From DASUAS01 sp036502765 (GTDB lineage Bacteria > Actinomycetota > Acidimicrobiia > IMCC26256 > DASPTH01): 23,404 nt of DNA. The translations under genes and the position numbers were made by a program. A model generated the notes under the pieces. That model did not search any database. It saw only the letters and a list, made by a program, of their open reading frames with translations, and had not been told where the DNA came from. The stretch is taken from the NCBI GenBank assembly GCA_036502765.1, contig DASXXX010000195.1, forward strand, positions 1-23,404, read 5' to 3'. Below, one piece after another: positions 21,224 to 23,404 of this stretch. Positions within the stretch are counted from its first letter, which is position 1. Each line of letters opens with the position of its first letter.

Positions 21224-21763
21224 ATGACGACCCGCGACCGTGACGAGCTCGCCACGGCCATCTACGCCTCGTCCCACATCACCGGCGAGTTCGTGCTCCG
21301 TTCCGGGGTCACGAGCACCGAGTACTTCGACAAGTACCGGTTCGAGGCCGATCCCGTGCTGTTGCGCGACATCGCCGCCGCGCTCGTCGCGCTCGTGCCC
21401 GACGGCACCGAGGTGCTCGCCGGCCTCGAGCTCGGTGGCGTACCCATCGCCACCGCGCTGTCGCAGCTCACCGGCATCCCCGCCGCGTTCGTCCGCAAAG
21501 AGGCGAAGACCTACGGCACCTGCCAGCTCGCGGAGGGCGCGGCCATCGACGGCAAGCGCGTGACGGTGGTGGAGGACGTCGTCACCAGCGGCGGCCAGGT
21601 CGTGATCTCGTGCGGTGACCTGCGCGAGCGCGGCGCGGTGGTGGAGCACGCGTTGTGCGTCATCGACCGCGAGTCAGGTGGTCCCGCCGCGCTCTCCGAC
21701 CTCGGCGTGGAGCTGCGGCCCCTCTTCACCATGACGGAACTCAAGACCGCCGGCGAGGCCTGA
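21224..21763 (+). CDS. pyrE: Orotate phosphoribosyltransferase PyrE
   Basis: Transfers phosphoribose from PRPP to orotate in pyrimidine synthesis. The 179-residue protein has the PRPP-binding loop VTVVEDVVTSGGQ (113-125), preceded by LAGLELGGVPIATALS (65-80) and FVRKEAKTYGT (89-99), the place of the usual FVRKxxKxHG. FVLRSGVTSTEYFDKYRF (23-40) matches the substrate-facing N-terminal region of PyrE. The His normally found after the lysine pair is Tyr-Gly here. Length is at the short end of the family (about 180-220). The ribosome-binding site is in a tandem repeat. Convergent with the Nudix gene, 13 nt between stops. Confidence 0.93.
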   Translation: MTTRDRDELATAIYASSHITGEFVLRSGVTSTEYFDKYRFEADPVLLRDIAAALVALVPDGTEVLAGLELGGVPIATALSQLTGIPAAFVRKEAKTYGTCQLAEGAAIDGKRVTVVEDVVTSGGQVVISCGDLRERGAVVEHALCVIDRESGGPAALSDLGVELRPLFTMTELKTAGEA

Positions 21764-21776
21764 CCCGCCGAAACAG

Positions 21777-22460
21777 CTATTCCTCGCCGCGCCAGGGTGG
21801 GATGCGGGGGAGGTCGAAGTCACACGGGCGGATCTCGCCGTCGATGGCGGCGAACGCGAGCTCACCCCAACGCTCGATGCCGGCAACCGGCCAGGGCAGG
21901 TTGTTGCGACCGAAGAAGCCGACCGCGCGCGTCTCGAGCGGATGACCCTTCAACTCCCCGCCGGTCATGCGGCAGTGGAAGAGCAGCGAGTAGAGCGGCA
22001 GGCGCGCGAAGCCGAGGCGCAGGCCGTCGAGGACCGCGATCACCGAGACCGGCTCCACCTCGATGCCGGTCTCCTCGTAGACCTCCTTCACCGCGATCTC
22101 GCTCGGTGAGTAGCCCACGTCGGCGTAGCCGACCGGGTAGAGCCACACCCCCGAGTCGGCGCGCTGGGTGAGCAGCAGCTCGCCCTGGTCGTTGGCGACG
22201 ATCGCGGCGACCGCGAGCTTGGGCGTGACGTAGCCCTGCACGCCCTCACCGACGCTCGACATCCAGTCGTCGAAGAGCGTCTCGGCCTCGGCCTCCTCCA
22301 CCGCGACGTGGCGGATGTCGGCCGCGACCTTGAGCACCTCCTCGAAGCGCTCCTGCTCGTACAGGCTCTGCGTGAAGGAGAGCCCGGTACGGGCGACGGC
22401 CGACAAGGTCTCGGCCCACCGGAGGAGGTCGACCGCGGAAGGAGTGAAGGGCTCGGTCAC
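21777..22460 (-). CDS. Nudix hydrolase with Nudix_N_2-type N-terminal domain
   Basis: A 227-residue protein. Residues 1-65 (VDLLRWAETLSAVARTGLSF ... FEEVLKVAADIRHVAVEE) are the helical N-terminal domain of the X-linked nucleoside-diphosphate hydrolase group. The Nudix fold follows: YVTPKLAVAAIVANDQGELLLTQR (77-100) and the Nudix box from G111. The catalytic core KEVYEETGI (125-133) is kept with E129 and E130, but the box deviates in two places: the first conserved Glu is Tyr (Y117) and the Arg is Lys (K125). It should hydrolyse a nucleoside diphosphate linked to another moiety. GTG start follows a TAGTCT hexamer by 6 nt. Convergent with pyrE. Confidence 0.9.
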   Translation of the reverse strand: MTEPFTPSAVDLLRWAETLSAVARTGLSFTQSLYEQERFEEVLKVAADIRHVAVEEAEAETLFDDWMSSVGEGVQGYVTPKLAVAAIVANDQGELLLTQRADSGVWLYPVGYADVGYSPSEIAVKEVYEETGIEVEPVSVIAVLDGLRLGFARLPLYSLLFHCRMTGGELKGHPLETRAVGFFGRNNLPWPVAGIERWGELAFAAIDGEIRPCDFDLPRIPPWRGEE

Positions 22461-22466
22461 GCGTGG

Positions 22467-22472
22467 AGACTA
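22467..22472 (-). promoter_or_regulatory. -10 hexamer TAGTCT, leaderless Nudix promoter
   Basis: On the minus strand TAGTCT is followed by 6 nt (CCACGC) and the GTG at 22460; no Shine-Dalgarno is present at a usable distance. Confidence 0.5.
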
Positions 22473-22537
22473 ACGCTCTCCCGCGATGCGCCCGTCGAGG
22501 GTGACGACGACGGTGAGCCCCGCGCTTGGGGTGCCGG

Positions 22538-23026
22538 TCAGGGGGTCCGGCGTCCCCTGAGCACCTTCGCCTTGGCCATGCCCCAGGCCATCTGCAGCGG
22601 CGCGAGGTCCTCGTCGCCGAGATCACCGAGGCCGTGGACGACGAGCCCGTACGTGTCGTCGGGCCACGCCCGCTCGGCGAACTCGTCGCGCTCGACGGGC
22701 GGGATGTCGGCGGCCGCGAGGACCGCGGTCGGCTCGCGGTAGGCGTGCCGGACGATCTCCAGCGGGGTCGAGCGTTGCTCGTCGGCGTCGAGCGCGAACA
22801 GCGCCCTGAGCTCCGCGACGACACGTTCGCTCGCAGCGCGCCCGGCGTCGACCGCGTCGCGTTCGGCGCGCTCGCGCGCGTCGGGCGGTGTACGACCCCA
22901 CGCGTCGAGGATGTGCGCCACCGACCGCTCGACCCATCCGGGGAGCTCGCGTTCGACGCCCGCGAGGATGGCGTCGCTCGCTTCCTGCAGCAGCGCGAGA
23001 CCGCGCTGCTCGTCGTCAGGGCTCAT
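22538..23026 (-). CDS. Conserved-looking actinobacterial protein of unknown function
   Basis: A 162-residue acidic, largely helical soluble protein: MSPDDEQRGLALLQEASDAILAGVERELPGWVERSVAHILDAWG (1-44), an Arg/Ala/Glu-rich helix (DARERAERDAVDAGRAASERVVAELRALFALDADEQ), then LEIVRHAYREPTAVLAAADIPPVERDEFAERAWPDDTYGLVVHGLGDLGDEDLAPLQMAWGMAKAKVL. No family is recognised, though the WPDDxYGLxPxxxxDLGxExLxPLxLAWG-like ending seems familiar from actinobacterial genomes. Start ATG 23026 overlaps the NIL-gene stop (ATGA), so translation is coupled to it; an upstream in-frame ATG at 23065 lies inside the NIL gene. The C-terminus ends in a basic RGRRTP. Confidence 0.8.
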   Translation of the reverse strand: MSPDDEQRGLALLQEASDAILAGVERELPGWVERSVAHILDAWGRTPPDARERAERDAVDAGRAASERVVAELRALFALDADEQRSTPLEIVRHAYREPTAVLAAADIPPVERDEFAERAWPDDTYGLVVHGLGDLGDEDLAPLQMAWGMAKAKVLRGRRTP

Positions 23027-23268
23027 CCCTCGATGACGTCGCCTTCCATCGTGTTGACCGTGCAACCGACCTCTTCGAGGTAGGCGATCGAGGCGTCGAG
23101 CTGGTCCTGTGCACCGGTGAGCTCCAGGATCACCCAGCCGGAGTGCTGCTCGACGTTGGCGCGGCGGATGTTGGGCACGACATCGAAGCGCTTGACCACC
23201 TCGTAGATCATCGGACGGTCGGCGAGCTCTTCGGGAAAGGACACGAACAGGCGCACGTGCTCCGACAT
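23023..23268 (-). CDS. Stand-alone NIL-domain protein
   Basis: An 81-residue protein covering almost exactly one NIL (ferredoxin-like, ACT-related) domain: VRLFVSFPEELADRPMIYEVVKRFDVVPNIRRANVEQHSGWVILELTGAQDQLDASIAYLEEVGCTVNTMEGDVIEG, with the family's NIR/NIL core (PNIRRANV), G-W-L-L strand and terminal YLxxxGVxVE. NIL domains otherwise sit at the C-terminus of methionine ABC-transporter ATPases and sulfur-ferredoxin-like proteins, where they bind methionine or aid sulfur transfer; alone its role is unclear. ATG 23268 is chosen because GGGAG lies 6 nt upstream. Coupled by ATGA to the next gene. Confidence 0.88.
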   Translation of the reverse strand: MSEHVRLFVSFPEELADRPMIYEVVKRFDVVPNIRRANVEQHSGWVILELTGAQDQLDASIAYLEEVGCTVNTMEGDVIEG

Positions 23269-23287
23269 GCCGACTCCCTGGCCTCGA

Positions 23288-23404
23288 CTACAGCCCGACA
23301 CGCCGCAGCGCCTCGGCCGGTTCCAACAGCAACCCCGTGACGAACGGCCCGAACTCCGCGTAGTCGGCGGAGACGGGATCGAAGCGCATCTCGTAGACGA
23401 TCTC
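23288..23404 (-). CDS. Chlorite dismutase-family protein, probable HemQ, C-terminal fragment
   Basis: Thirty-eight residues up to TAG at 23288-23290, continuing beyond the right edge. EIVYEMRFDPVSADYAEFGPFVTG is the C-terminal signature of actinobacterial HemQ/coproheme decarboxylase (MRFDxxSAxYxEFGxFxxG), followed by LLLEPAEALRRVGL. The enzyme converts coproheme to haem b in the actinobacterial and firmicute pathway. Only the end is seen, so catalytic residues cannot be checked. The NIL gene starts 20 nt downstream on the same strand, likely one operon hemQ-NIL-unknown. Confidence 0.75.
   Translation of the reverse strand, partial: EIVYEMRFDPVSADYAEFGPFVTGLLLEPAEALRRVGL

Overview
The window is chromosomal DNA from a high-GC actinobacterium (about 70% G+C by eye). 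WhiB, PAC2-family, HemQ-type, LPG-flippase-like and WS/DGAT proteins together point to Actinobacteria. Gene content and the frequent GTG/TTG starts would fit a member of the class Acidimicrobiia, but that is inference; no rRNA or other decisive marker is present. Almost all of it is ordinary single-copy housekeeping sequence, with two mobile-looking insertions: the tail of an IS481-family transposase at the left edge, and a 1.07-kb unit at 6893-7959 made of a DUF559 nuclease gene between two exact, inverted 47-bp palindromic repeats.

Layout. 1-140: transposase end, abutting moaA (minus). 1187-1747: a promoter, a structured leader RNA with an intrinsic terminator, and a small lipoprotein gene. 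1865-4690: minus-strand operon plsY-galU-moeA. 4786-6875: plus-strand block with a CIRCE (HrcA) operator, an FmdB zinc-ribbon gene, a CpaB-like SAF protein and uppP. 6876-7970: poly-C tract and the inverted-repeat nuclease unit. 7971-10737: tldD-tldE (pmbA) protease operon, minus. 10772-12050: thioesterase (plus) convergent with an alpha/beta hydrolase (minus). 12107-14022: coupled membrane flippase-like and PAP2 genes. 13970-15171: lysR then lapA-like, minus. 15343-17192: whiB, PAC2, doxX, plus. 17227-20593: minus-strand lipoprotein, WS/DGAT acyltransferase and M20 peptidase. 20666-21763: unknown gene and pyrE, plus. 21777-23404: minus-strand hemQ (partial), NIL-domain protein, unknown gene and Nudix hydrolase.

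Functional themes are molybdopterin synthesis (moaA, moeA), envelope and lipid metabolism (plsY, galU, uppP, flippase/PAP2 pair, WS/DGAT), proteostasis (FmdB under CIRCE, TldD/TldE) and pyrimidine or haem metabolism (pyrE, hemQ).

Regulatory signals repeat across the window. Five genes have a TANNNT -10 hexamer exactly 6 nt before ATG/GTG and two more have it 7 nt before, which suggests widespread leaderless transcription. Three gene junctions carry 14-15-bp tandem repeats that copy a stop codon or ribosome-binding site. Most stretches over 50 bp between genes hold a hairpin, operator or repeat; the longest gap without a gene (1187-1474) is the leader RNA and its promoter.
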